Translations under genes and position numbers: made by a program | Notes under the pieces: generated by a model | Database searches by the model: none | The model's input: the letters and a program-made list of their open reading frames with translations, nothing else | Told to the model about the DNA's origin: nothing | Shown: piece after piece, positions 1 to 12,497 of the stretch | Position numbering within the stretch: position 1 is the stretch's first letter | How the letters are laid out: each line of letters begins with the position of its first letter | Origin: Paramacrobiotus metropolitanus | Lineage: Eukaryota > Tardigrada > Eutardigrada > Parachela > Macrobiotidae | Direction of reading: 5' to 3' | Assembly (NCBI RefSeq): GCF_019649055.1 | Contig: NW_026570233.1 | Coordinates: 682,001 to 746,000 of the forward strand | DNA: 64,000 nt

Positions 1-2
1 GA

Positions 3-138
3 GAAAGCGCTGGCTGGAGCACTCTTCGATTTTTTCCGGACGATGCTGACGCTTACAAACTGGAGCCATTTTTGAAGGAGTACGACATGCGAAATCGAGA
101 GAATCAGACGCTGAACGCGTTCCCTTCTGCACCTGACG
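3..138 (+). CDS. Partial exon of an unidentified gene at the window edge
   Basis: An open frame runs in from the left edge (frame starting at base 3) for about 45 codons. It reads like protein (acidic and aromatic residues, no low complexity) and reaches a possible donor, GTACTTAC, near 139. No family is recognised. The gene would continue to the left of the window. There is no ATG in a good position, so this is either an internal exon or part of a last exon. Low confidence, because the stretch is short and rests only on open frame and a plausible donor. Confidence 0.25.
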
Positions 139-1166
139 GTACTTACTGTGTTAGTCTGTGTATTATGAAAACGCTAATCAGGAAACTATTTATACCAGTA
201 CTTTTCTGTACGAGTATAAGTGGTAGTTATAAGATTTGTGCGTAGCAAGTAGCATGATTTGTAGCGACAAGTACGATTTACTATTTCGTATACTTTAAAT
301 TACAGTACTTGTTGCTTTTTAGCGGACAAACCACTTCCTAAGCTAGCGTGGCAATCATCGTCCTCGTTTGTTGCCCTTGTTTCGGACCTGTTGCCTATTA
401 AGCATGCTCTAAGAATGCTGAAAATCCCGCCTCATCCCAGCATTGTAACCGTCCATCAGTGTTCCCAGCATGGTCTCGTTATCGTGGTCCAGCAGTGCCA
501 GGTAGTGACCGGTAGTATGCAAGTGAAGAGAAGCAATTTTTCCATCGAACAGCCGCATAAGATCCGCCCAGCTTTGAGGAGTGATTCAGTCAGAATTGAA
601 GTGACTCCACACGCGTATGTTCGCGTCAGCGTTCCCGATGAAGACGCCTACTACAAATTTCTTTTAATGGTTCTATTTTTTGGACGTGGTGGAGCAAGCT
701 GTGGCCAGTAGATGAATGAAAAGCCGGTAAAATGTCATTATGTCATATTTAACAAATACTCTAACAAAGTGCAGCGCTGTGTCTTATATTTCGAAGGTTG
801 TTAAATTGCTTGCTAACACTGTAACACGCTAGCCGTAAGGTCGCCATTTTGGATCATCTTCTTCCGTCCTTTCGGCATGCAGTTACGCAGTTTAACGAAA
901 TTTTTCTGCCATAATTTAGCGTGTTATTTTTTGTATTTCTGTTGCGTTTTTGATTTGACCAGTAAAGTGCGACAAAATTATGTTAACCAATGTTGTCCGA
1001 TAATCGTTACAATATCAAAAATATTAATAAAGAATGACTTGCAGTTCACAATTAAGTTAGTGAGATTAACTTGTAAATAAACAAGAAACAATAAAAAAAT
1101 TAGTATATCCTTTAATCGGAAAATCGTAACAAAACTGACTTTTCGGCGGGTTTCACTTTTATTTAA
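139..1166. other. Mostly non-coding stretch
   Basis: About 1 kb without a gene I can support. A 106-codon plus-strand frame at 391-711 has protein-like composition but no recognisable domain, no convincing splice sites and no neighbour support, so it is not called. The right part is AT-rich. Confidence 0.4.
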
Positions 1167-1971
1167 GGAAATGGCTATTGTCACCCCCCTGCACCCCCTT
1201 TTGACTATTGTCACCCCCTTGCACCCCCTTTTGACTATTGTCACCCCCTTTATTTTATAAATAAAACACCCCCTTTGACTATTGTCACTCCTTAAAACAC
1301 GCCCTTTTGGCTATTGCCACCACCTTTCATTTATTCTTATAAATTTTCCAGCAGCGGTTCTTTTCCAACTTTGTTCCTGCCACCACCGACAGGCCTGGGG
1401 AAAGGCGCCGAGCGAAGCTTATTGACACTTATCACAATATCGCTAAGATGCGGCCTCATTTTTTTAACATCAAACCTAACATCTTCGAGGGTTTTTAGCT
1501 GATGAGCTCCGCAGCGAATGCGATCGCAAAAAGTCCACAATTATGGCCATCCCTTTGATGCTTCATGCACGGAAAGAAAATTTCGGTGCCCTCCCTTCCG
1601 CTTGTTCTCAGCACTTTCTTAATCTCTGGTGCCGACGGCGGTGGTACAGAGTCATAAACAAACGGCTGCCCCTATTTCCGCGGTAACAGCACTCAGTGGT
1701 CGCTGGCACCTTTTTGTACCTTTCCGGTAGTTTACAATCTTACTTAAGCTGGCTGCAAGGCCAAGCTAGCAACAATGTATTTTTTACAAGAAATGTCAAG
1801 GAGTGGCAATAGTCAAAGGGGGTGACAAAGGTGGTGACTATAGCCTCAGGGGGTGTTCACTTTATTTTAAAAAAGGGGGTAACAATAGCCTCAGGGGGTG
1901 TTCACTTTATTTTAAAAAAGGGGGTGACAATAGTCAAAAAGGGGTGCGAGGGGGTGACAATAGTCGCACCC
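1167..1971. mobile_element. MITE-like element with long terminal inverted repeats
   Basis: The left end (about 1174-1250) contains CTATTGTCACCCCC followed by a GCACCCC block, repeated twice. The right end (about 1925-1971) contains the reverse complement in the same order, giving inverted repeats of roughly 50 bp. Both ends are flanked by TTTATTTAA (1158-1166 and 1972-1980), a possible 8- or 9-bp target duplication as in hAT elements, although it is AT-rich and could be chance. Inside the right half, a block of about 45 bp (starting near 1847 and 1896) is repeated in tandem. No transposase frame is present, so it is non-autonomous. Confidence 0.55.
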
Positions 1972-2306
1972 TTTATTTAAATCAAAAACAATCATTCTAC
2001 AATGTTTACTCGGTGAACTTAGTCCCAAATTCATAGACTTCCAGTAATCTATGAAAGCCAAAGGGAAATAGAGAATGTTAGAATTCTGGAACTCACAAGT
2101 CAGTTAAGTGATCATGAATACTCACAATTCGCAAATTTAATCGTTTATTCGAACATCACGAACACACAGAAGCAAAAGCATTCTCACTGTTAAATCAGGT
2201 TCCAGCGCAATAACCATACAGCAAAAAGTGGCAAAACCCACGACCATAATTCCGAAATTCTCATAAATACACCATGAACACTATCCGGAAAACAGCTATC
2301 CAGACA

Positions 2307-5300
2307 CTAATCGGTAGACTCCAAAATCGCCGCTCCGTACGCCAAATCCCAGTACTCCTCCACACCGTGTTTTCGCAGCAATTCGCGGGCAGCTTGTTCC
2401 GTCGCGCATGCCTGTAAAATAATTCCCGGTCAAAAACTCAAGACAAATATCCATATGCGACAATTATTAAATAAAATAATAAAGGAATCACAGAACCAAT
2501 CATATCAATTCATATACTACAAAATCATAGAACTAGTAAATATTACTACAAAGTAACAACATTACTTAGTACAAAATTATGTACCTTGAATTTAACCGTT
2601 CCAAAATGGCGTTTCTTCACACTGCCCTCCCAGACCAATTCACATAAACGCTGTGGTGAAAGACCAACGGTGGCGCTCTCTTCACTCGATGTTTTCTCCT
2701 CGCTCCACTTGATCCGGTTCAGCATTAAACGCTTGAATTTCTTCTGCTGTTTCGGGCCTGCAATAAGCCGAACAAAATATGTACATCAGAACAAATTCGA
2801 TTATAACGAGATGCGAAATATCTTACCTCCTTCGATAATCACAATGTTGAGTTCCTTGTTCAACACCACCACACCGGTCATAAACAACTGAGTCGCGTTG
2901 GTCTCCACTTTGAACTTCTTGGCCGGATGCGACAGATCCTTGACGCGGTAGATGGCCACGTTCACTTCCTCCGTGGTGTCCTCTTTTATCTTCTTGATTT
3001 TCTTGGCGCGCTTCTCGGTTTCGGTTAACTTCCGCTGTGCGTTGGCTGTTTCGTGGGCTCTATCAAATGACAAAAAAAAATTAGGAAGACATTTAGAGTA
3101 TACAGTATTTATCGTCGGTTATATTGTTGGCTATCACAAAAGTGTAAAAGTACGGAAAAGGATTGCGTTACTTGTAATGTACTGATTGCTGATGGAATGT
3201 ACTCTTAATTTTTTTTCATGTCGCAACCACTGCACAATTACCGTTTACGTCAGAAGCACGCACCCATTGCACTACGATCATTACCATTTGCCCTGACTGG
3301 ATGGAGCTAATCAACTTATCACCCAAATGACACAGACATATAATTCGTCATATTATGTACCACTACCACCAGTACCGGAACGTAGTGCGTATTTTTCTCA
3401 CAACGCAGAAAACCGGATTACAAAAAAACATGAAAAAAAATTCAATTACTTAAAAATCCTCAAATAATACTATCATTTCTACTTACTTTCTTCGTTTGGC
3501 TATCTGCGCACGAACATTGGCTTCAACTTTCGTTGGATCCTGCACCGCTTCATTGCCCAGCACACGCATCAGATTACCCATTTTGACTGCAAATAACAGA
3601 AAACGTTAAGGTAACTGATTACGAACAGGGCTTCCCTCAACTAAACCTACAAAACGCAAAGACAAAATTCTGTCGGGCTCAACACTACGTCAATCGGGCA
3701 TAGTCTGTCGGATCAACAACTCTCAGAGACCAAAAATTTTCACTTTGCCATTAAGGTAACGTCAGTACATCATTAAAAGTAATGTATCAGCTGACTCCTT
3801 GTGATTATGAATTACCGTGGTCTCTTTGAGAAAACTGTAGCAAAAATCTATTTCAAAACACCATTAAAATTATACCAAAGGCGAAATGTATTTAAACATT
3901 TCTCCAACACCTTAATACCAGAATCAAGCGACAAATTGAGGCAAAACTGGCTGCCAGCTCTCTACATTCTTCAATATTTACGATTCACAGCAAATCAATT
4001 CCATCAAGCGAAAATGCGCAATCTAATGTACAATATTCACTTGCATCTGATAAAGCAGGTATGCAAATTTAAAATCAATCCATTTTTTATGAAAGATTCA
4101 TCATCAGTTAAAATATTCAAGTAAAATACTAACAAAAAAAGCTCATAACCTTACCTTTTGGTTCAGGCGCCGCAATTAATCCGATTCGCTGCTTTTCCTG
4201 CTCCTCTTTTAGCTTCTCCCGTCGAGCTTGCCGGCGCAGCTTCTTCCGCTCATTCTTAGTTAACATGATAGGCAATGCCACCGGTTTATCACGATCAACT
4301 ATAAAACACCATTCACAATTCCACAAACGTGTTTCATTATCAAAAATCCTAAAAAGTAATTCAGTTTTAATTGACTTACTCTGCGGTGCCAACTGGACGG
4401 GATGCTCCACCAGCTTAGTCACCAGCTTCTGCAAGCGGGATTCCAACTCCACCGCATCGGCGTCGCTCAGCATTTCCGCGGTCTGGGCAAACACGCCGTC
4501 CCACCATTCCACTTCCGGTATCATGCCACTGTCCACCGAATCGGTCTTCTTCGGGGCGATGCGCGCCAGAGCCGCGGCGGATGTAATGCCGGTTTTCTTG
4601 GCCGCCTGGGCGATGTCGCTTTGCAGTTTCTCTAACTGAGCCTACAAAAATGAATGGATTTGATCCAACACGTACAAGAAAGTCAAAACTTTACCAATGG
4701 CTACAAAAGAGCCATCAGTTTGATTCTACCAAACGTTTGATTTCTATGGTTTCCAAATTACTTAGATAGTTTTTTTAAAAATTAATAATTTAAGTGAAAC
4801 AAATCAACGCCACAAAATAACGATTCGCAATACTCAAATCTGTAGATTTCCTAACTATGACAGCAGTAATAACCGCCATCAACTCTTGAAAATCAAATAC
4901 TGCTTTTTCACAAAGGTAACGCTGGACTACTACAGACAACAATCCAGCTGACTCCCCGTGATATAATTATTTACAGAAATCAAATACGTGAATGAGCTTA
5001 ACTTTAAAATTAATAAAAGAACCAAAACATAACAAAGTAATAATTGTAGTTCTGATTCAACTTCCGCCTGTGCTACAGATAAGGATCATAAACAAATCGA
5101 CAATATCTCAATAAATCTTACCTTAGCGCGCAACATCGTGCCCTGTTTGACGAACGTGCCTTTGTCGTGGAACTTGAAGACCGCTCGCTTGGCCCTGGTT
5201 GGCGCTTTGACGGCCACGCGATTATCGTAGAAATCAGGCTGTTCATCGCGCACTTCATCGGCCACTTTATCCTGGACGGCTTTGAAATCCTCCCGTTTCT

Positions 5301-6962
5301 TGTTGCGAATATTGGCCTTCAAGGTAGGACCGCGTTGCTCCAGCGTTACGGCCTTTCCCGTTACCAGATCGATGGTGCGGCCTTCTGAATCGAGGATCAA
5401 CGGGCCAGGAGCGGAGGGAACAGCTGCCGCAGTACTGGGAACGGCTAATTTAGGAAATTTACCTGCTCGATAAACGACAAAAGATCCATTTAATTTTGTT
5501 GTTTTAACTTTTACAGTTTACGTAAATGTACCTCATGTAACGATGCAAAACCCAGCACTAAACTCTCGATGTAAACCATACTTAATAAAATATCTGAAGC
5601 AATAAGTATCTAAATTTATCTGTAGATTTCCTAACTATGACAGCAGCAAAAGCCGCCATCAACTCTTGAAAATCAAAGATCACTCTCTCACAAAGGTAAC
5701 GCTGAACCACTACAAACGTCAATCCAGCTGACTCCCCGTGATTCTGATTAGGAACACAAATCTACACCGTACCAGTATTCGCATATCACACAATTCCCGA
5801 TATTAATACTGTTTATTTATAATTATTTGCAATCATACCGCTAATCAGATCCGTTTTCCCAGTCACAGCGGCCTGCAACTGGCTGATGCGCGCCTGCAGT
5901 TCCATCTGGCGTTTGGCCTTCTCGTCCATAACCGGAGCCGGCGGTGGAGGCATCGACTTCATCTACGAACATATGTGTTTTTAAGAAAAATCGCAGAAGA
6001 CAGCGAACAGACTGTTACACTTGGAGAACACATCTTTTCAAAAGACGTACCACTTCCTTTTTGCGCTCTTCAATCATCTTCTTGATCTCGTCCAAAGAGA
6101 GCACCTTCTCCGGCTTCTCGCCACCACCGGATGACGATGGCTGCGAGGATGGTGCGGAGCGACCCGGGGGAGGAGGTGATTTGCGTCGGGAAGACCCATT
6201 TTCAGACGGCGGAAGGTCTCCGCCGCTCTTGGACTGCTTGGAACGACTTTCAGAATCATCGACGACCTACAACGCATCGAACGAATGCTACAACAAGTAA
6301 ATAAATGGAGCCGACGATCTCTACCAAAGGGATTACAAAAAAAGGTAAATCTCGGAATTTTAATAACTTTCTGTCTTTAACAATATTTATTTCCCACTCT
6401 TTTAATTCTATGCAAATAATGCAATCTAATCCCAGAGCCAAAAAAAGAGTAAAGACCAAAATTTAACGCAACACTACCTGTAGACTTTGCAATTTAACTA
6501 AGCATACTTGGCAAAATATCTGTTAAACCTGGATGATTATATCCAAAGCGATGACAAGGAATTTCACATTACCGCACAGTTAGTACATATGCGCTACTCA
6601 AACCAACCGTGGCGAACATGGAAGCTCTTGAACCTTCCCGCTGGCGTTATGATTTCAATCATAATTATGGTTTATTTTATACATTTTCATCCGTTACTTA
6701 AGGAATACAATTACCTCTTCAAATCGGCGTTTCCGTGGCTTGTCAGGTCCATTTGCCGATCTGTCTTTCCTGTCTATAGCAGCCATAGCAGACAACTTCA
6801 AAGACACGGTTCCCGCAATACCCTTGTTGGCAATCTGTACCTGATCAAGAAATGGCCGCTCTGCGTCGAACTGCACGTCTTTCTCAGGACAACCGTCAGA
6901 AAGAGAATAAAATGGAATAACCGTTTCAACTGGAGCAGATGGTTCAGTTTTCGATCGGGAAC
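2307..6962 (-). CDS. PRPF3: U4/U6 small nuclear ribonucleoprotein Prp3
   Basis: Core protein of the U4/U6 and tri-snRNP; in the nucleus it binds U4/U6 duplex RNA during spliceosome assembly. Exons read on the minus strand: 6715-~6962, 6051-6266, 5839-5962, 5122-5462, 4380-4641, 4155-4298, 3487-3586, 2827-3059, 2585-2757, 2307-2411. Recognised family signatures in order: [18 protein letters not shown] then [78 protein letters not shown]; the C-terminal ferredoxin-like domain with [18 protein letters not shown]; and the terminal YWDLA...LESTD. Phases checked for the last three exons agree. The 5' end is uncertain: I do not see the N-terminal PWI-like region or the start ATG, and the 6715-6962 exon is tentative. 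About 650 residues, against 683 in human. It may share a bidirectional promoter with the LUC7-like gene. Confidence 0.93.
3725..3812. repeat. Intronic repeat, diverged copy in a PRPF3 intron
   Basis: Shorter, diverged copy of the repeat at 4839-4963 and 5619-5743. It keeps AAGGTAACG and then CAGCTGACTCC.TGTGAT. It lies in the intron between the exons at 3487-3586 and 4155-4298. Confidence 0.5.
4839..4963. repeat. Intronic repeat, copy in a PRPF3 intron
   Basis: About 125 bp, from TGTAGATTTCCTAACTATGA to the CAGCTGACTCCCCGTGAT end. It is close to 85-90% identical by eye to 5619-5743, one intron upstream in the same gene. No inverted ends or target duplication are evident. Confidence 0.75.
5619..5743. 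repeat. Intronic repeat, copy in a PRPF3 intron
   Basis: Partner of 4839-4963: same order of blocks (TAGATTTCCTAACTATGA, GCCGCCATCAACTCTTGAA, CACAAAGGTAACGCTG, CCAGCTGACTCCCCGTGAT). It lies in the intron between 5122-5462 and 5839-5962. Confidence 0.75.
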
Positions 6963-8000
6963 TCGAGAATCAGCAGACAGAGGCAGAGCCGTCAATAATC
7001 AGAGTCATCACTAGTGATATCGGTCAAATTACTCAAATACTCAAAGCTACGGAACCCCTGCATGAAAACCTATAAAAAATTTAGTCCATAAATAAGGTGG
7101 TTTAAAAGAAACGAGTGATAAACACTGATAATAAGATCACACAATAAAAGGTAAAAAATGTCAGCATCACAGAGTTCGCGAGGTATCAATCGACAGGTCC
7201 CACGTTCTTGCGTTCTCCCTTTGCCAAGCGAACGGTTAAAAGTGGCACGCTCAGTCACTAGTCAGTCTACACTCTACAGACGGCGGAAGTGTCATACGTT
7301 AACGCAACGCAGCGCTGCCTGGTGCGCTCAGTTTCGTACGTACTTAATATGCAAGACGTAAAATGCGCAGCTACGCAAACTGCAAAGTGCGCATGCACTT
7401 CGTTTCTTGGTTAGATGCATCGCAACACTGTATCCGAACAGAGAAATCATGCCGTCAGCCACGGAACGCTGTGTACGGTACGTAGCGTACAGCAGTGCGG
7501 TGTGCCGCACATCGCAACTTACGGTCCGTAAGTTGCGGTTTGAAACCTTGAAAAATTTCTTTTGCCAACTGCCAAGTCGCAATTAGCAGCGCTAGCAGGT
7601 CGAAGACTGCGATTCTGCGAAAAGGAAGTGAGACGGAGAAACTAGAGAAGTCTCGAATCTCGATATCATTTCCACCAGTGACCAGTTGGCTGAAGAGTGA
7701 AGATTAATTGTTTTCATACGATTACGGATTATTCTTACGTTTTATATTTTTTGTCACGCTGAAGAATGTTTATCATGTATTTCATGTAAGCAGTTAGCAA
7801 CTTACCACGAATTAAGGTATGCGAATGCGAAACTGCAGGCTGAAACTGCTGTAGTGTACCAGGTATATGACTTTATGTTGTGCGGTCTCATTCAAAACTC
7901 CAAAGCTGTCGATCCTGGCAATCTGGAATCATTTGGGATTGTCCGGCTTATTTTGTTTATGACGTGAGCCTTTCAGTCTGCTCGGAAAAGCAAGGACACA
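6963..8000. promoter_or_regulatory. Divergent intergenic region between PRPF3 and the LUC7-like gene
   Basis: About 1 kb separating two divergently transcribed splicing-factor genes, so it probably holds both promoters. It includes a GTAC-rich stretch (about 7330-7510) and the palindrome at 7513-7537. No TATA box is obvious next to either start. Any further 5' exon of PRPF3 would also lie here. Confidence 0.45.
7513..7537. repeat. Perfect 25-nt palindrome
   Basis: CGCAACTTACGG and its exact reverse complement, separated by a single T. Located in the shared upstream region of two divergent splicing-factor genes. It could be a dimeric protein-binding site, or the end of a decayed element. Confidence 0.6.
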
Positions 8001-11000
8001 ATGTCTGCTAAGGATGAGATGCGTGCCATGCTGGCGCAGTTGATGGGTTCCACAGAAGGTACCTACTACCTTGCTATTTTACTAGTTCTGATCTGATTCC
8101 GTCGTCACCATTCTCTCGACGAACGATTGGGAAGGAACTTCCACACGCTGCACTGTCGAAGTCTTTATATCTTCTCATATCTGATTTTCTAGACAACAAC
8201 GCACCAAAAATCCGCTTCTCCGACAGCAAAGTCTGTCGACCGTTTCTGCTGGGTTGCTGTCCTCATGATGTTCTCGATAGCACTGTGAGTATGAATATTT
8301 AGTTTCAGATCTTCAGTTATCATTTATCAATCGTATAGTTACTTGTTGAAGTAAAATCCCGAACATAATAAATCAAAAGTATAACGAAATTCTGTTAATC
8401 TACAAGTTCGTGAGCGATTAACTGAGATTAAGGATCTTTTTCAACAAAATTTTGCCTTATATCATTACATTCTGGTTAAATTTTAGTTTTGATTGTTTTG
8501 GCATTATTGATCGTTTTGCTGAATTTCGTTTAGATATACTGATAAGTATTTACATTTTAGCGATTTGCTGATATCACAAATATGTCATGTGCAACTTTGT
8601 GCTTGTACATGTGCTTGTACAAGTATTGTACAAAACACTGAAAACAGCAAATACCAAGCGAAAATTTCAAATTATAGCCATTCTGCAATACATTCTAGAA
8701 TCTAGATGCCTAAAGTATTGTAGTACTCTAGATGATATGGTACAATGAATAATTGAATAAACTTTTTATTATAAAATTACTTGGTTTTAGTTAAAATGCT
8801 TCCATATTATATTTACGGGATTTATTGTGGGCTTGGATTTGTGTTGCAGCGATTTGACATCGGAAAGTGTCGAAGAATCCACGATTTTGCCGCCAAGGCC
8901 GATTACGAGAAGGATAGCGCCGATGGACGCGATTGGAATTTCGAAGCCGATGTGAGTATAGCAATAAGTTCATTTTTTTTTGTAAACTGCTGGCGTCCAG
9001 ATTTTCCTGTGGATCTGTGTGTGTGGAGGACGACACTGTTGACTGTTTTCCGTCAGACGACGATTGCAATGGGTTCCTTGTTATTTTGCAGTGACTTGTA
9101 ATAAGAGGAAGATTGCAATCTGTCTCTGTGGAGTTTTCTTTCCCAAACCCTCGTGGTTGTGGTGCGTAGTTTTTTTGTGCAGGATTGCGTATTGATTCTG
9201 TTGCATTATAATAGGGGAAATCTCGTAGATTTTAGCATTTATTACGAGTTCCGGTGTGCACACGCCTGCAGCGATTGCTTTACAGTATAAAAGGGAATTT
9301 AGTGTGTACTTATTTTGCCTCAGAATAAATGGCAGCGCTGTACTTCCGGTTGGTAAGTTGAGAGTCTGAGACCTCCCCAGTTAATCCTTGTAAAAAGAGC
9401 TCGTATTTATATTTTGTTTTGAGGATTTTGGGAGCGATCTTGGGGAAGTAGCTGTTGTTTTGGGTTATTATTTCGTTTTGTGATTTTACAGGCGTTATCG
9501 GAATTGCGGAGTTTTATCAGGGATGTCGATCGGCGTATTGAGCTATCCAAGAAGGATCTGGCGGAAACCCAGGAAGAATTAAGTACAGAAGTGGAAGTCA
9601 AGGTATGTTTTTGGCATATCTGGTTGGTAATAGTAATTTGGATCGAACGTTCCAGAGCATGATGAGTAATAACAGAAATTGTTTAATTCTGATTACTACG
9701 GGTAGATTACTACTTGGTAAATGGTAATATATGTAAGAATTACATTTTTTGACGCGTATTTATTTACGCATTGCTTCTCCCTGTACGTACTGAATTATAT
9801 ACAGTGAATCTTCGTTAAAATAAACTTCACGGCGGTAGAAATATGTAAAACACAAATGATGGCATTGTGATGATGGTTCCGTTTTGGGATTCCTTGGTCG
9901 TATCTTTTGAGTGTTCTGCTGTGGCTTTATCGCCGAAAGTATCGCTGTTCGCTAGAATTGTTTATGTATTAAATTATTGTATTTTAGTCGGTTTTTTTTG
10001 TATATGAGCTTATATTATATAATACTCGCATCTGATTTGGATTTCTTTGCAGATAAAGTGTATGGCAATAGATCTCCGTAAAGTATTCTGTATACCCGAA
10101 CGGAAGTTGATAAATGTTTAGTGCAACGTGTAAATAACGTTTATTCGAGTATGTTAAGTTGTTGTTATGGGATAGGCGAATCTGGTTCACGATGTGGGCG
10201 AACAGATCGGTAAGAAACTGGCGGAAGCTGAGCGATTAGGTGTGGAAGGAAATGTGGAGGAGTCGTTGAAATTGATGACTGAAGTGGAGAAACTCAAGGA
10301 GGAAAAGAAGAAAGCCGAGGTAATGCAGAATACGTGCCTACATACTTACGCAGAATGTTCTCATAATCTTGTGTGCATTGGAGTTTTTGATTGGACGACC
10401 TATACTGAAATATGATGCTTAAATGTAGATGGATTACCGCAATGCCATGCCTGCCTCCACATATCAGCAGCAGAAATTGCGGGTGTGCGAAATCTGCAGC
10501 GCGTACCTGGGCATTCACGATAACGACCGGCGCTTAGCGGATCATTTTGGCGGAAAGCTGCATCTGGGATTTATCAAACTGCGTGATAAACTGGTCTTCT
10601 TGGAGGTATGCTTCCATAACTTGTTCACTGGCATTTTTCAGTGTCGTTTTCTATCAAGTATCGGTCAAGCAGAATATTTCGGAATTAAAAATACGTAATA
10701 TTCGACTGAATACTACGTAATATTCGACTGATAAGTAAGAATACGTAATATTCGACTGATGTATTGTAGTTGTGGAATAGTTTATTTTCAAGTCATTGGG
10801 CATACTGCAGTTGGTGTGCACTGTGAACACCATTAGTCATTTATCGCATCCACAAGAAAGTTTGAGTAAAAAAGCATTTGTGAGAAAACGAAATGCGAAT
10901 TTTGACGAAATACTACTTCATGAATATTTACGAGGATACTGGTATTCGTGAAAATCTTGAACGTTTTAATTGATGTGGAGCTCAGAATTTGTTACAGTAA

Positions 11001-12138
11001 TATCGTCTTCGCTGCGGTTTGTTATGTGAATGAGACTGAAGATGTCGGGCTTCTTATTGCAGAAACTGGTGGATGCGAAGGCGGCCAAACGGAGGAAGGA
11101 GCGCGAAGAAAACCAGGCGCGCTCCAGTCCTGACCGTAATCGCGATCGTGACCGTGATCGGCGCGACCGGGATAGGGATCGCGATCGGGATCGCGGTGAC
11201 GATCGCCGGAAGAGGTGAGTGTCGCAAAATGCAATCTCGTTTATGACAAACGTAACACAAAAATAAAATAATTAATAATTTGGTATATAAATACCATTCA
11301 TCTTGGCTAGCTGGAACGTATACGATAACTACAATTTTCAGAAATCTTTTCGTACATTTATCCCTTATAATCAGGTCTTTTCTAACAGTTATGCTATGCC
11401 TAATAATATATCATTGAGATTTGTACGTTTTCCCCGCTTGTGTAATTTTATGTTAACGAGTAAGCAAACAACTGCTTCGGGCATGCAGAAGAAAATATTT
11501 TGGTGTATTTGTTTTCATCGTTAGTTCTCGCGATTTTCAAGTATTTGTAGATTTTATCTTAGCCAGCATGTCTAGCTAGGTGTTTGTGTTGAAAATTGCT
11601 GTTATTCTGTTTTGCTAATGTACTGTAGGAAGTGGCTGTGTTAATCTGGTTTGAATTATTGTACAATGTTTTTTTAGACGGAGCCGCAGTCGCAGTCGTG
11701 ATCGTCAACGTGACAGTGATCGCCGATCTTCCAAGTACGTATATATTCAAGATTTTTCTTGGCGTGTGTTTTGTAATGCTTAAAATTTTTTTTGACTTTT
11801 AAAAGCTTTCTTAGTACTGTATGAAGTTTTTTGTTTTGATTAGTGACAGTGAGTTAGCATAAGGAAAATGTTATTCCTGTATCTGTTCAGACAGAACAGA
11901 TTTCAAGAAACCTTTCACTACAAATTACGACAGAACAATTATGCTAAAACACAAAAGAATTTTATGCTAAAGCCAGTAATGTGAAAATTAAATAAAAATT
12001 ACAGTACGTGGAATTGCACAATTCGGAAATATTCAAACACTGCAGATTTTTATTTCACTGTATATGAACAGGTCTTCGAGACGTGATTCCCGAGAACGCC
12101 GATCTCACAGCCAGGCCGAGAAGCCCACTTCGCCATAA
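8001..12138 (+). CDS. LUC7L: LUC7-like U1 snRNP-associated splicing factor
   Basis: U1 snRNP accessory protein that helps 5' splice-site selection. Exons: 8001-8058, 8193-8284, 8850-8951, 9492-9602, 10176-10319, 10429-10605, 11063-11214, 11678-11734, 12072-12138. They total 960 nt, 319 residues plus stop, and every junction is GT-AG in frame. The start is the ATG at 8001, giving MSAKDEMRAMLAQLMG, as in LUC7L family members. First zinc finger: C..FLLGCCPHDVL...H. A coiled coil follows (exons 4-5), with GNVEESLKLM. The second C2H2-type finger is in exon 6: LRVCEICSAYLGIHDNDRR, then HFGGKLHLGF. The C-terminus is an Arg/Asp and Arg/Ser-rich tail (exons 7-9), shorter than in LUC7L2. The assignment as LUC7L rather than LUC7L2 is not resolved; the LUC7L3 subfamily fits less well. 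Confidence 0.95.
10692..10759. repeat. Three copies of an 18-bp unit in a LUC7L intron
   Basis: TACGTAATATTCGACTGA occurs exactly at 10692-10709, 10714-10731 and 10742-10759, with 4- and 10-bp spacers, inside the intron between exons 6 and 7. Confidence 0.85.
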
Positions 12139-12497
12139 CACTCAATATCTGTTTGTGTTTCATGTTGATTGTTGATGCGTGCATACAATGCATTGCAAGG
12201 TATGCAGTTTTTCATCTGCAGTAGTGCTTTCTTTTATTTATGTCTATGGTGTCTCCTTGTATTTTAGATCCGTAGCGTTTTTGGTTAATTATTAGTGTGT
12301 CGTAACTTATACAGCGTGCAAGCTCTTTCCATTTTTGTCGTAAAATAGCAACACGAGCGATTGTCAAATTAATTTTATTGCCGATTTTTATTCATTCGGT
12401 TTGCCAGATCATTCTGAAGTATAATAAGCAGAACATTTTGTTTGTTTTTTTATTCCGGGCGGCGTTGAATAAATTCCCACTGTTTGAACGGTGTTGC

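Noticed and set aside
1167-1971. CRISPR-like spaced repeats (GACTATTGTCACCCCC units)
   Set aside because: Units are inverted between the two ends and spacers are themselves repetitive; this is a TIR element in a eukaryote.
11130-11212. CGATCG-rich tract as a simple repeat
   Set aside because: It is the Arg/Asp-rich tail of the LUC7-like protein, in frame between good splice sites.
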